Positions 29,480 to 39,300 of a DNA stretch of 59,043 nucleotides are shown here, one piece after another. Source of the DNA: Bacteroidota bacterium (GTDB lineage: Bacteria > Bacteroidota > Bacteroidia > AKYH767-A > 2013-40CM-41-45). How positions within the stretch are numbered: the stretch's first letter is position 1; every line of letters starts with the position of its first letter. Position numbers and translations under genes: made by a program. The stretch is taken from positions 1-59,043 of the forward strand of contig JADKKE010000020.1 in the NCBI GenBank assembly GCA_016720655.1, read 5' to 3'. The notes under the pieces were generated by a model. The model was not told the DNA's origin. It did no database searches and worked only from the letters and a program-made list of their open reading frames with translations.

Positions 29480-29890
29480 ATGAATTACTGGCTCGTCAAA
29501 TCCGACCCCGACACATACTCCTGGCAAGATCTATTGAAAGATGGTAAAACCAGTTGGGATGGAGTTCGGAATTATGCAGCTCGAATTCATTTACGAGGAA
29601 TGAAAAAAGGTGACCTGGTATTGGTTTATCATAGTGGCGGAGAATCTGTGGTCTTAGGTATAGCTTCCATTTCTAAAGAAAACTATCCGGATCCAACAAC
29701 GAAAGATGATGCATGGGTTTCTGTTGAGTTGAAAGCAGTGAAAGCACTGAAAACCGGTGTTACATTGAAACAAATTAAAAGTGATAAATCACTCAAGGAT
29801 ATTGCACTCATTAAGATCAGCAGACTTTCGGTAATGCCAATACGCAAAGAAGAGTACGATCGGATTTTGGAAATGAGCGATGGGGATTAG
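29480..29890 (+). CDS. EVE domain-containing protein
   Basis: A protein of 136 residues that is a single EVE (PUA-like) domain similar to human THYN1. It opens MNYWLVKSDPDTYSWQDLL and has WDGVRNYAARIHLRGMKKGDLVLVYHSGG, the conserved aromatic-pocket region, then VVLGIASISKENYPDP. EVE domains bind modified bases in DNA or RNA; the ligand of the stand-alone bacterial form is not established. The gene is bracketed by heptad arrays: B ends 3 bp upstream and C begins 1 bp after the stop codon. The leader has no other visible promoter. Confidence 0.92.
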   Translation: MNYWLVKSDPDTYSWQDLLKDGKTSWDGVRNYAARIHLRGMKKGDLVLVYHSGGESVVLGIASISKENYPDPTTKDDAWVSVELKAVKALKTGVTLKQIKSDKSLKDIALIKISRLSVMPIRKEEYDRILEMSDGD

Positions 29891-29891
29891 A

Positions 29892-29940
29892 ATTTTAGAT
29901 TTTAGATTGAGGATTGTAGATTGAGGATTGTAGATTGAGG
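29892..29940. repeat. Heptad array C: exactly seven 7-bp units (ATTGTAG/ATTGAGG type)
   Basis: Units in order: ATTTTAG, ATTTTAG, ATTGAGG, ATTGTAG, ATTGAGG, ATTGTAG, ATTGAGG (49 bp). It starts one base after the EVE stop codon. Unit by unit it matches the array after the HPPD gene (44570-44618), 14.6 kb away. Confidence 0.93.
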
Positions 29941-30099
29941 GGCGGCTTATTGCTTTGGTTTTTTCATAGAAATGTCAAATTTTCGAACGGCCTTAACACA
30001 AAATGTTAATTCCGGGTTTGAGGTACCATCTCATTCAAATTTTCTTCATCATTGATCAAATAAAACATTTTCAGTTCTGTGAAATACCAGTCCATTGTA

Positions 30100-30107
30100 T
30101 ACATTTG
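30100..30107 (+). promoter_or_regulatory. Candidate Bacteroidota -7 element (TACATTTG)
   Basis: TACATTTG matches TAnnTTTG exactly and ends 17 bp before the preferred ATG (30125) of the second TonB receptor. If it is used, transcription would start near 30114. That would rule out the in-frame TTG at 30095 as a start. No clear -33 box is seen. Confidence 0.45.
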
Positions 30108-30124
30108 CGATTCTTGTAAATTCT

Positions 30125-32422
30125 ATGATCCGACCACTTCTTTGCCTCCTGGGACTTCTGATCTCCTGTTCTTCTTTCGCTCAAAATGCTGAAATCCGCG
30201 GATTCATTTATGAAGCTGAATCTTCTGAACCGTCCATTTACACAAGCGTATATTTAAAAGGAACTACCTATGGAGCCCAGACAAACCTGGATGGATTCTA
30301 TTCGATTTCAAAAGTTCCGCCGGGCAGCTATACATTAATGGTAACTTCTGTTGGTTATGATAGCATCACGATTCCAATTGTACTGAAAGCCGGTGATAAA
30401 ATTTCTAAAAAAATATTCCTGAAAAAATCGTCGGTGCAGATGAAGGAAGTGAACGTATCTGCAGAGAGTGAAGAAAAGAAAACCGATGTACGGATCTCGG
30501 TGAACAAAATCACGCCAAAAGAAATTCGACAAATACCAACAGTCGGAGGAGAACCGGATCTCGCTCAATACCTGCAGGTTCTTCCCGGTGTTATTTTTTC
30601 AGGTGATCAGGGCGGGCAGCTTTATATTCGCGGTGGTACACCCATTCAAAACAAAGTATTGATGGACGGAATGGTGATTTACAATCCCTTTCATTCCATC
30701 GGACTTTATTCTGTATTTGATGCAGACATCATACGGGGAGCGGATATTTACACCGGAGGATTCAACGCAGAATACGGCGACCGGATTTCATCCATCATGG
30801 ACATTACTACGCGCGATGGAAATAAAAAGAGGATTGCCGGAAAAGTAAGTGCGAATACCTTTACAGCAAAAGCTCTGGTTGAAGGGCCCATCAAAAAAGA
30901 AAAAGAAGGAGAAGGCGGAGGAATTTCCTTCCTGATGACAGCAAAAACTTCGTACCTCGATCAAACATCCAAATCACTTTATTCCAATCTTGATTCTGCC
31001 GGATTGCCTTATTCATTCACAGATTTGTATGGTAAAATTTCATTCAACAGTTCATCCGGAAGCAAGTTAAATTTGTTCGGATTTAATTATTCCGATGATG
31101 TTGATTACAATGCCGCGACTAACCTGCATTGGACCAGCAGTGGATTTGGAACGAACTTCCTGGTGGTACCAACCGGTTCTGCTGCGATCATCGATGGTAA
31201 CTTTGCTTATTCAGGGTACAAAATCAATCTCAAAGAACCCGACGGAAGAGATCGTTTTAGTGAAATCAATGGCTTCAACACAGGATTGAATTTTTCCTAT
31301 TTCCTGGGCAAGGACGAATTCCGCTATGGTCTGGAGATGCTTGGCTTCAAAACCAATTATCAGTTCACAAATAGTTTTGGTTCCAGTACAGATCAGACCG
31401 AAAACACGACTGAACTTGCTGCCTATATGAAATTAAAAAAAATTATCGGCAAACTGGTGATCGAACCGGGTGTACGTTTGAATTATTATTCTTCTCTGTC
31501 CGAAACATCCATCGAACCACGATTGGGTATGAAATTTAATTTGTCGAACACGATCCGTTTGAAAGCTGCCGGGGGTTTCTATAGTCAGAATCTCATGTCC
31601 GCCTCCTCCGACAGAGATGTTGTGAATTTATTTTATGGTTTCCTTTCCGGTTCGGATGACTTGCCAAAAACGTTCAATGGGAAAGATGTGGATTCAAAAC
31701 TTCAAAAAGCACGGCACATTATTGCAGGAATTGAATTCGACCTTCCATTTCATTTAACATTGAATGTAGAAGGATACTTCAAAGATTTCAATCAGCTTGA
31801 AAATATTAACCGTGATAAAATTTACGAGAACGACGGACAACATTCGGAGAAACCGGATTATCTGAAGCAGGATTATATTATCGAAAACGGTACAGCAAGA
31901 GGTATCGATTTCCTTCTGAAATACGATTACAAAAAACTCTATGTGTGGGCAGTATATTCACTCGGTTATGTGAAAAGATTTGACGGCATCAGAACCTATG
32001 AACCAAGTTTTGACAGAAGACACAATATCAATCTGGTGACATCATATAGGTTCGGAAAAAAAGATGTGTGGCAAGCCAATGTCCGTTGGAATTTTGGTTC
32101 CGCATTCCCTTTCACACAAACACAAGGTTTCTACGAACAGTTAGGCTTTCCGGATGGAACCGGAACGAATACATCCAATCAAAACGGACAACTCGGAATT
32201 TTTTATGGCGAATTAAACAAAGGTCGTTTGTCTACTTTCCACCGCTTGGATGTTTCCTTACAGCGATCTTTCCACTTGTCCAAAAATTCGAACCTGGAAA
32301 TCACTGCCGGTGCAACAAATGTATATGACCGCGAGAATATTTTTTATGTCAACAGAGTTACCAATTCCAGAGTCTATCAATTGCCTTTCCTTTGGAACTT
32401 TGGGATGAATCTTACTTTCTGA
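30125..32422 (+). CDS. TonB-dependent receptor with carboxypeptidase-regulatory domain
   Basis: An outer-membrane receptor of 765 residues. ATG 30125 begins MIRPLLCLLGLLISCSSFAQ, a clean signal peptide; the upstream TTG at 30095 would bury it. The CarboxypepD_reg-like domain (about 22-105) contains IRGFIYEAESSEPSIYTSVYL and TNLDGFYSISKVPPGSYTL. The plug has YLQVLPGVIFSGDQGGQLYIRGG and GGFNAEYGDRISSIMDI. The barrel ends LWNFGMNLTF, with the terminal Phe. No SusD partner, TonB or substrate-specific enzyme is adjacent, so the ligand is unknown. It is not closely similar to the receptor at 12680 beyond family motifs. Confidence 0.93.
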   Translation: MIRPLLCLLGLLISCSSFAQNAEIRGFIYEAESSEPSIYTSVYLKGTTYGAQTNLDGFYSISKVPPGSYTLMVTSVGYDSITIPIVLKAGDKISKKIFLKKSSVQMKEVNVSAESEEKKTDVRISVNKITPKEIRQIPTVGGEPDLAQYLQVLPGVIFSGDQGGQLYIRGGTPIQNKVLMDGMVIYNPFHSIGLYSVFDADIIRGADIYTGGFNAEYGDRISSIMDITTRDGNKKRIAGKVSANTFTAKALVEGPIKKEKEGEGGGISFLMTAKTSYLDQTSKSLYSNLDSAGLPYSFTDLYGKISFNSSSGSKLNLFGFNYSDDVDYNAATNLHWTSSGFGTNFLVVPTGSAAIIDGNFAYSGYKINLKEPDGRDRFSEINGFNTGLNFSYFLGKDEFRYGLEMLGFKTNYQFTNSFGSSTDQTENTTELAAYMKLKKIIGKLVIEPGVRLNYYSSLSETSIEPRLGMKFNLSNTIRLKAAGGFYSQNLMSASSDRDVVNLFYGFLSGSDDLPKTFNGKDVDSKLQKARHIIAGIEFDLPFHLTLNVEGYFKDFNQLENINRDKIYENDGQHSEKPDYLKQDYIIENGTARGIDFLLKYDYKKLYVWAVYSLGYVKRFDGIRTYEPSFDRRHNINLVTSYRFGKKDVWQANVRWNFGSAFPFTQTQGFYEQLGFPDGTGTNTSNQNGQLGIFYGELNKGRLSTFHRLDVSLQRSFHLSKNSNLEITAGATNVYDRENIFYVNRVTNSRVYQLPFLWNFGMNLTF

Positions 32423-32454
32423 TTGATGCGTTCATGTAGGAATACATTTGTGTT

Positions 32455-32472
32455 TACACCAAAATTGGTGTA
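32455..32472. other. 18-bp near-palindrome (TACACCAA-AA-TTGGTGTA)
   Basis: Perfect 8-bp inverted arms around AA lie about 33 bp after the TonB receptor stop and about 130 bp before the broken PAP2 gene end. There is no T-run on either strand, so it is not an ordinary terminator. Its role is unknown. Confidence 0.4.
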
Positions 32473-32598
32473 GGATTTGCTTCTAAAAAACCAGCGAGTA
32501 ATGAATTCGCACACCTTGTGAATTCGTAAAATAGAAACTTGATTGAGACTTTTTTTCATTGGCACTGCTTGTTGCAGGAAAAAGCTTGCGGTAATAAT

Positions 32599-33160
32599 TC
32601 ACCACTTCCTGTCGTTGTATGTCGCCCCCGGTCGCATGCGGCCGGTGGATATTTTAATTACTCTTACCCATACTCCAGCGGTAATTGCTGCCTGACTCGC
32701 AAGTACAGCGGTATGGAAGTGCTTTCCTTTTGTGAAAGACAAGAGAATATGCTCCATAACCCGCGAGTAATGCGTACCCGTAATAATCTCCGAGTTGAGT
32801 GAATTCAGGACTGAATGACTTTAACCAGGGATTTCTATCATTCAAGGGTCGTACAATCCTTTCTACTTCCTGATCGGCAAAAAATACGGAGGCAGAGGCG
32901 ATAGAAATACCTGTCAGCCAAAGAGCATCCCGGCCTGTCATATGAGAAGGTGCGCAGGCCTGTTCGCCAAAATTGTGCAAGAGCATCGGAACATATCCCT
33001 TATGATTCCTGAAGGTGTACAAGGAATCCTCCCTGAATTGTTGCCAAAACAAGCTTCCTCCGGATGGTTTGAGGGAATCAATTCCATGTCCTGAGACAGT
33101 TTTGCCAGACATTCCAAGCATGACTATGGAAATAAAAAACACTAATCGCTTCTGGTTCAT
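32599..33160 (-). pseudogene. PAP2-family phosphatase gene, frameshifted and truncated
   Basis: The N-terminal part is intact from ATG 33160, with signal peptide MNQKRLVFFISIVMLGM and then the Bacteroidota PAP2 lead-in APSHMTGRDALWLTGI and RIVRPLNDRNPW. After FHKRKAL the frame goes wrong. From about 32715 the next frame gives TAVLASQAAITAGVWVRVIK and then ISTGRMRPGATYNDRKW before a stop at 32599. That segment includes the first phosphatase motif K-x6-RP (KISTGRMRP). The later motifs (PSGH and SRxxxxxHxxxD), needed for catalysis, do not follow in any frame. So there is one single-base shift plus a true 3' truncation. The original role was membrane lipid or undecaprenyl phosphate dephosphorylation. 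Confidence 0.75.
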
Positions 33161-33231
33161 GGTTATGGCAAAACAATCGGCTGCAAATTAACCAAATCTG
33201 CATTTATTTTTTTTTCTCTGTCCCTTATTCT

Positions 33232-33239
33232 TAATTTTG
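33232..33239 (+). promoter_or_regulatory. Candidate Bacteroidota -7 element (TAATTTTG) of pyrG
   Basis: This is an exact TAnnTTTG match 67 bp before the GTG start of pyrG, leaving a leader of about 60 nt. The T-rich stretch upstream has no distinct -33 TTG. Confidence 0.35.
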
Positions 33240-33306
33240 TACCCCGTGTTGATGAATTTTGATTTCTTCAACTCATTTCAGTTCTAAACGAAAACGGATC
33301 AACACG

Positions 33307-34926
33307 GTGGCTTCAGCAAAATATATTTTCGTAACAGGTGGTGTAACCTCCTCATTGGGTAAAGGAATTATTTCCGCTTCCCTCGCCAAATTATTACAAG
33401 CCCGGGGATACTCGGTCACTATTCAAAAACTTGATCCTTATATCAATATTGATCCGGGAACATTAAATCCCTATGAGCACGGTGAGTGTTTTGTGACCAA
33501 TGATGGAGCCGAAACCGACCTGGATCTCGGACATTACGAACGATTTCTGAATGTCCCGACATCTCAGGCAAACAATGTTACGACCGGGAGAATTTATCAG
33601 ACTGTCATCAATAAGGAACGTGAAGGAGCTTATCTTGGAAAGACAGTTCAGATCATCCCTCACATTACTGATGAAATCAAAAGACGCATTCAGATCCTGG
33701 GAGAAACCGGTGCTTTTGATATTGTCATCACAGAAATCGGAGGAACAGTTGGTGACATTGAATCACTGCCTTATGTAGAAACCGTTCGACAGCTCAAATG
33801 GGAACTCGGTAGTGCTGCTTTATCAATACACCTTACGCTTATCCCCTATCTTGCCGCGGCAGGGGAACTCAAGACCAAACCGACTCAACACAGTGTGAAA
33901 GCATTGCTTGAACTCGGTGTTCAACCGGATATTTTGGTTACCCGTACAGAGAAACCAATTTCCGGAGAGATCCGAAGAAAGATCGCTTTGTTCTGCAACG
34001 TCAATGTAAATGCAGTCATTGAATCCATCGATGCGGAAACAATTTATGATGTTCCATTGCTGATGTACAAAGAACAACTCGACAAAGTTGTACTGAACAA
34101 ATTAAAACTACCGCTTCAGCATGAACCGGAGCTTACCCAATGGAAAGAATTTTTAGGCAAGCTTAAAAATCCTGTTCACGAAGTGAGAATCGGACTGGTT
34201 GGAAAATACATTGAATTAAAAGACGCTTACAAATCCATAGCAGAATCTTTTATTCATGCAGGTGTCGCGAATGAAGCAAAAGTCAAAGTGGAATGGATTC
34301 ATTCCGAAAAAATAGAACCCGGCAATGTTGCGGCTAAACTCGGAGGTTTACACGGTGTACTCGTAGCACCCGGATTTGGCGATCGCGGCATTGAAGGAAA
34401 AATCACTGCCATTCAATATGTCAGGGAAAATAACATTCCTTTTCTCGGTGTTTGTTTAGGAATGCAATGTGCGGTGATCGAATTTGCACGCAATGTTATT
34501 GGCTGGAAAGATGCTCACTCCACAGAAATGAACCCTGCTACCAAACATGCAGTGATTGATTTCATGGAAGGCCAGAAAAATATCACCAAAAAAGGAGGCA
34601 CGATGCGGCTTGGTGAATACAATTGCAATATCCAGAAAGGCACAAAAGCGGCAAGTGTATACAAGAAAGAAAAGATCGGTGAACGGCACAGACATCGCTA
34701 TGAATTCAATAATAAGTTCCTGAAAGATTTTGAAGAATCAGGAATGATCGCATCCGGAATTAATCCGGAAAGTAATCTCGTTGAAATCGTGGAATTAAAA
34801 AATCATCCCTGGTTCGTGGGTGTGCAATTCCATCCGGAATACAAAAGCACTGTAGAAAATCCACATCCGCTTTTCGTACGTTTTGTGAGAGCTGCACTGG
34901 ATCGATCCAAACTAGCTTTGGATTGA
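33307..34926 (+). CDS. pyrG: CTP synthase
   Basis: A cytoplasmic enzyme of 539 residues from GTG 33307, converting UTP, ATP and glutamine to CTP. GTG is chosen because MASAKYIFVTGGVTSSLGKG is the family start; an in-frame TTG at 33259 would add 16 unusual residues. The synthetase domain (about 1-270) has the P-loop SSLGKG and DPYINIDPGTLNPYEHGE. The class I glutamine amidotransferase domain (about 290-539) has the catalytic Cys in FLGVCLGMQCAVIEFARN and the His/Glu pair in GVQFHPEYKS. A strong bidirectional terminator follows. In many Bacteroidota yidC is adjacent; here two T9SS genes lie between them. Confidence 0.96.
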   Translation: MASAKYIFVTGGVTSSLGKGIISASLAKLLQARGYSVTIQKLDPYINIDPGTLNPYEHGECFVTNDGAETDLDLGHYERFLNVPTSQANNVTTGRIYQTVINKEREGAYLGKTVQIIPHITDEIKRRIQILGETGAFDIVITEIGGTVGDIESLPYVETVRQLKWELGSAALSIHLTLIPYLAAAGELKTKPTQHSVKALLELGVQPDILVTRTEKPISGEIRRKIALFCNVNVNAVIESIDAETIYDVPLLMYKEQLDKVVLNKLKLPLQHEPELTQWKEFLGKLKNPVHEVRIGLVGKYIELKDAYKSIAESFIHAGVANEAKVKVEWIHSEKIEPGNVAAKLGGLHGVLVAPGFGDRGIEGKITAIQYVRENNIPFLGVCLGMQCAVIEFARNVIGWKDAHSTEMNPATKHAVIDFMEGQKNITKKGGTMRLGEYNCNIQKGTKAASVYKKEKIGERHRHRYEFNNKFLKDFEESGMIASGINPESNLVEIVELKNHPWFVGVQFHPEYKSTVENPHPLFVRFVRAALDRSKLALD

Positions 34927-34973
34927 AGAACATTTTTCAAAACAGGTTTCCTGAAAGGTTTCTCTAAATATTC

Positions 34974-35015
34974 GTTCAAAAAAAAGATCCGGAGACCGGA
35001 TCTTTTTTTTTGAAC
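34974..35015. terminator. Bidirectional intrinsic terminator (pyrG / T9SS gene)
   Basis: AGATCCGG (34985-34992) and CCGGATCT (34996-35003) form a perfect stem with loop AGA, extended by eight A's on the left and nine T's on the right and closed by GTTC/GAAC. It sits between converging genes (pyrG plus, 35034-36032 minus) and should stop transcription from both sides. Confidence 0.95.
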
Positions 35016-35033
35016 AATGATTGCTTTGTTTTT

Positions 35034-36032
35034 TTATTCCAATATCATTCGGTCCTGACGAAGAGTTCCTTCTGAGAATGCAGAAACCAGATAAATACCG
35101 CGAGGAAGGTTGGCTACATCCATGCGAATGTCTGCTTCACCGGGTGAACTTGAATGTGTCCACTCTTTCCAGATCCTGCCGGTGAGATCCATAATTTTGA
35201 AATTGATATTTGAAGGCTGGAGAACAGAAATAGCAATGTTTGCATAATTCTGTGCAGGATTAGGATGTATCTGAACAGAAGAAATTGAAGGTGTTGAAGG
35301 ATCATTGATTCCGAGACCGAAATCAGCAACACCTACGAACTTGGTATATCCGGTTGCAATTCCGGTGGTTGTAGATGTCACCAGTTTCATCAAGGGTCCA
35401 TCATACAGTGCAGAGTACCAGTAATAACTGACCGTCAGAATATTTTCATCCACGCCGGGACCAAAACTATACGTGATATTTTCTTCCCGTTTCACGCGAA
35501 GAACATTGTTGTAAGTCACGCTCGGTAATTTTAGTGTACCTGTTCCGTCACCTGTAATGGTCACTGTTCCTGAAATTGTTCCGGCTCCGGTAGACCCGCT
35601 AACTGTATTGACAATTGTAGTTCCAAAGCTGAACGGATAATCAAAATATACATAGTTGGAACTGGTGATCAAGGCCACATCATTGATTGATCCTTTTCCG
35701 TTGTACTTGAACGAAGATGAAGAAGTGGTATAGTAATCGTATTCCCCGGGAATGGTGTAAGAAGCAAGGTTGGATCCGGGATAAGACGATGCATGAGGAG
35801 TTTGTGATGGCAAAACATAGTTTAGAATAACAGTATTCAGTGTAACCTGAACACCGGTGAAATTCCAAACTTGACCGGTACCTGCATAACCAGGCTGAGC
35901 AATTGTATCTGTAATCCTGTAATAATACCTTTCTCCGGCCTGAGGGTTGTTTGCAGCCCCTAAAGTTGGTTGGGCAGAAAGGAATTTTCCACCGAGCATC
36001 AGTAAAATACAGAGAAGTATTGGTTTTTTCAT
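35034..36032 (-). CDS. Secreted protein with T9SS type A sorting domain
   Basis: A protein of 332 residues with signal peptide MKKPILLCILLMLGGKFLSAQ. The body (about 22-250) is all-beta, with GERYYYRITDTIAQPGYAGTG and VWNFTGVQ. This type is common among secreted Bacteroidota proteins, but I know no function for it. The C-terminal 80 residues are the T9SS domain, with IHPNPAQNYANIAISV, FKIMDLTGRIWKEW and LPRGIYLVSAF. It is transcribed divergently from the large T9SS protein gene at 36385 and converges on pyrG. There is no sign of an enzyme motif, so adhesin, matrix or structural roles are equally possible. Confidence 0.85.
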   Translation of the reverse strand: MKKPILLCILLMLGGKFLSAQPTLGAANNPQAGERYYYRITDTIAQPGYAGTGQVWNFTGVQVTLNTVILNYVLPSQTPHASSYPGSNLASYTIPGEYDYYTTSSSSFKYNGKGSINDVALITSSNYVYFDYPFSFGTTIVNTVSGSTGAGTISGTVTITGDGTGTLKLPSVTYNNVLRVKREENITYSFGPGVDENILTVSYYWYSALYDGPLMKLVTSTTTGIATGYTKFVGVADFGLGINDPSTPSISSVQIHPNPAQNYANIAISVLQPSNINFKIMDLTGRIWKEWTHSSSPGEADIRMDVANLPRGIYLVSAFSEGTLRQDRMILE

Positions 36033-36384
36033 AGTTGTGATGTTTTACAGCTGCAAGTTAAAACGCTTATTTGAATTCCCCTAAATTCAAACAGAATTTT
36101 ATGCAAGATTTACATTCGCCTAATAAAATTTTAGGTTGCCGAACGAATTCCTGTTGTTCACCAATTAAATGGTAACTAGGGGTATAATTAATTGAATTTT
36201 CAATAAAAAATGCTTAGATTTGACCATCCAATATAGGCTTATCGTGGGGGGTGAATCTGGTAAATGGAACTGGAATAAGTCAATGTTATGTAAACAAAAT
36301 TGAACAACCTGCGAAAACCCTTATCTGTTAAGGCTTTCAAACTTGATAAACAACACGTCTAATCAATCGCATAATCCACAAACC
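36033..36384. other. Divergent intergenic region between two T9SS protein genes
   Basis: About 350 bp without a gene. The right part holds a good promoter candidate for the large plus-strand gene (36192-36222, annotated separately), leaving a leader of about 150 nt. I see no stable hairpin in the leader. Confidence 0.5.
36192..36222 (+). promoter_or_regulatory. Candidate promoter: TTG, 20-bp spacer, TAGATTTG
   Basis: TTG (36192-36194) and TAGATTTG (36215-36222) are spaced by 20 bp, within the range known for the primary sigma factor of Bacteroidota (-33 TTTG/TTG and -7 TAnnTTTG). This is the only place in the window where both elements are clear. It would drive the 1623-residue T9SS protein gene. 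Confidence 0.5.
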
Positions 36385-39300
36385 ATGAAAATCAACTTTA
36401 CCCGAAATTTGTTTGTGTTAACCCTGGTCTTGATTTCCTCCTGCTTTTCGGCCATGGCTTTACCCGGGATTCAATACGGTCTTACAGCAAGTACGGTGGC
36501 TTTTACTACCATCGGTGCTCCTGCAACCACTGCTACACAGGGAACCCCGATAGGTGCTAACGTTGATGAATCGCTCATCGGACCTATTTCTCCTACAGGA
36601 TTTGCGGTAAATTTTGGTGGAATACGTTACACCAGCTTTTACATCTCCTCCAACGGATTCATTTCTTTTCAAAATCCCGGAGGTGCTCTTCCGGCAAACA
36701 ATATTGCTACTGCTCCAAGTACATTGATTGCTCCTTTGTGGGACGATATGAAAACCGGACCAGCAGGCCGGGTTGCTTGGATTTATTCATTTGGAACTTT
36801 AACGGTTGAATGGAACAATATGCTTTGGGGTAACAATGCAGCGGCTGCATCAATGAACTTTCAGGCAAAAGTTGTAACAGCGTCAGGAAATATCCTCTTT
36901 GCATATCAGCAGGTAGCAGGTGCAGTAGATGTTTCTACTTCACTAGGAGCCTCTATCGGACTTTCAGGATATTGCCCTGGAGATTATTTTTCTCAAAACA
37001 ACAGTTCTGTTCAAACTATCAATGTATCCTGGGGGAAATCAGTATTGTTCAACACTATTTCAACCAAGCCAACCACCAACCAACTTTTTACTTGGGCACC
37101 CACTGCGGCAGTACCTGCCAACGATACTTGTGGTAGCGCAACAGTAATGGCTTTCAACCCGGGTTCAATCACAACGCTGACAAATCAGACCACGGTGATG
37201 ACCAAACAAATTACCATGGCAGCAGTGAATCCACCCAGACCGGCTGCCTGGCCAGCAACAGTGTATTCCAATGATGTTTGGTATTCTGTAACAAAACCGG
37301 TTGGGATCACCAGTTTCGAACTCCTTGTGAACAATACCTGTCCTACATCTTTCACTACCCAGATGGCTGTTTATACCGGGGCTTGTAATGCCTTCACATT
37401 GGTGGCAGCAGACGATGCAAGTAATACAGGCTCGCCTGGAAACCCTTATCTGTATATTCAAGGACGTCCATGTAACGTTGCAGAAACGTTTTTAGTACGT
37501 ATAGAAAGTGATCAGGACAACTGGGTCGGAAATTTCGACATTACACTTCGACCACCAGGAACAAACTGTACTTCTGCTACTGGTCTTGCAAATGACATTA
37601 CCTGCTGGTTCTATGATCCAGCAAATCCTTCACCGGGAAGTTACAATACAACAGTTGCTCCTACCAATTGGATTATGAGCAACAATGGATTCATCAATAA
37701 TTTTGATACCAACAACGTCAATCCAAGAAACCTTGCGACTTCCGGTAGTGATTATCTTTTCGCATTCACACCAACAGCATCCGGATGCTATGATTTCTCT
37801 TTGTTCAACACTGCTGCCAACTCAAATCCGGGGATGTTCATTTACACAGCTTGTCCTACTTCAGGTGCTGTAGTGGCTTACAACATCGGTGCAGGAGGTT
37901 CAGCAATTAACATCAACAGCCTTACGCTGGGTGCCGGCTTTACGTATTATATCATGATTGATAATGATACCGCAGCAGCTCCATCCACCAACTTCTCATT
38001 TTCGATGACGCCCTCTGCATTTGGAGCTCCTCCAAATGATCTCTGTGCTAATCCACCATTGAGTTCTGCCATTACTCCGATCACCGGTTCATCTTGTATC
38101 GGGGCAATAAATTATACTGTTTCCTGTGCTACACCTTCTGCAACCGGATCTGTGATCAATCCCGGTTGTGCCGGTTTTGTTGATGGGGTTACAGGTGATG
38201 TCTGGTTTACCATGACTTCTGCAAGTGCCCAACCACATTCCATCTCTGTACAACCCGGATCTACCGGAACTTCCGCGACAGATCTTGGAATGGCAGTGTA
38301 TACCGGTGCTTGTGGTGCACTGTCTACCATGATCGGCTGCGATGATAATTCTGCCGGTTCAAATATGCCAGCCATCACTGTTGTTCCTCCGGGAGCCGGA
38401 ACTGTTTATTATGTCAGAGTCTGGTCGAATACCGGTGCAACTCCGGGTACTTTCAGAATCTGTGCTATCTCAGGATGTACACCTGCAAATGACCTTTGTT
38501 CCGGTGCCGTTTCATTGGCATTGGGAGTAAGTGCTACTTATCAGACGAATATCTGTGCCAGCGGTACGGGCGCAAGTGATACTGGTCCGGCTACATGTTG
38601 GGATGCAGGGTCACTGAATACAGTATGGTACAGAGTAACAATTACCGGAACCAGTCTTCGGATTCGTACTCGTTTACGTTCCCTGACAGATTCTCAAATA
38701 GCACTTTATTCAGGAGTTTGCGGTGGACTCACTCAGGTTGGCTGTAATGATAACTTCACACTGTGTTCTTCCGGTGGAGGACGAAATTCTGACCTCAACG
38801 TCACCGGACTCACACCGGGAACCTATTACATTCGTGTGGATGGTCGAGGCGCTGCAACAGGAACGTTTGACATTATGGCAATCGACGGAGCTTCTTCCTT
38901 CCCTCCGATTCCGGATCAGGATTGTGACCTTGCCACACCGGTTTGTACTGCAAATACTACTGTTGCTGACCCTGGATTTACCGGATCAGGAAATATCTGT
39001 GACCTGAATACCGGAACCTGTCTTGGTTCAGCGGAGGCATCCGGTGTTTGGTATACTTTCTCAACAACATCAACAGGTCCCGGTAGTAATCTACAGTTTG
39101 TAGTTACTCCGAACAACGGATTCTCTGACTATGACTTCCAGATGTGGGAAACTACAGGAATGGGAAGTTATTGTTCTCTTATCCAGACAAATCCTACATC
39201 CGGAACGTTCCCATTCCGCACATGTAACTACTCTGCGGTCGGAACAACCGGCTTGAGCAGCAGCGCGGGTGGTGGATTTAATCCTCCGTATACACTCAAT

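Noticed and set aside
29480..29890. EVE gene as part of a modification-dependent defence system
   Set aside because: It is a stand-alone THYN1-like domain without a fused or adjacent nuclease (McrB, HNH).
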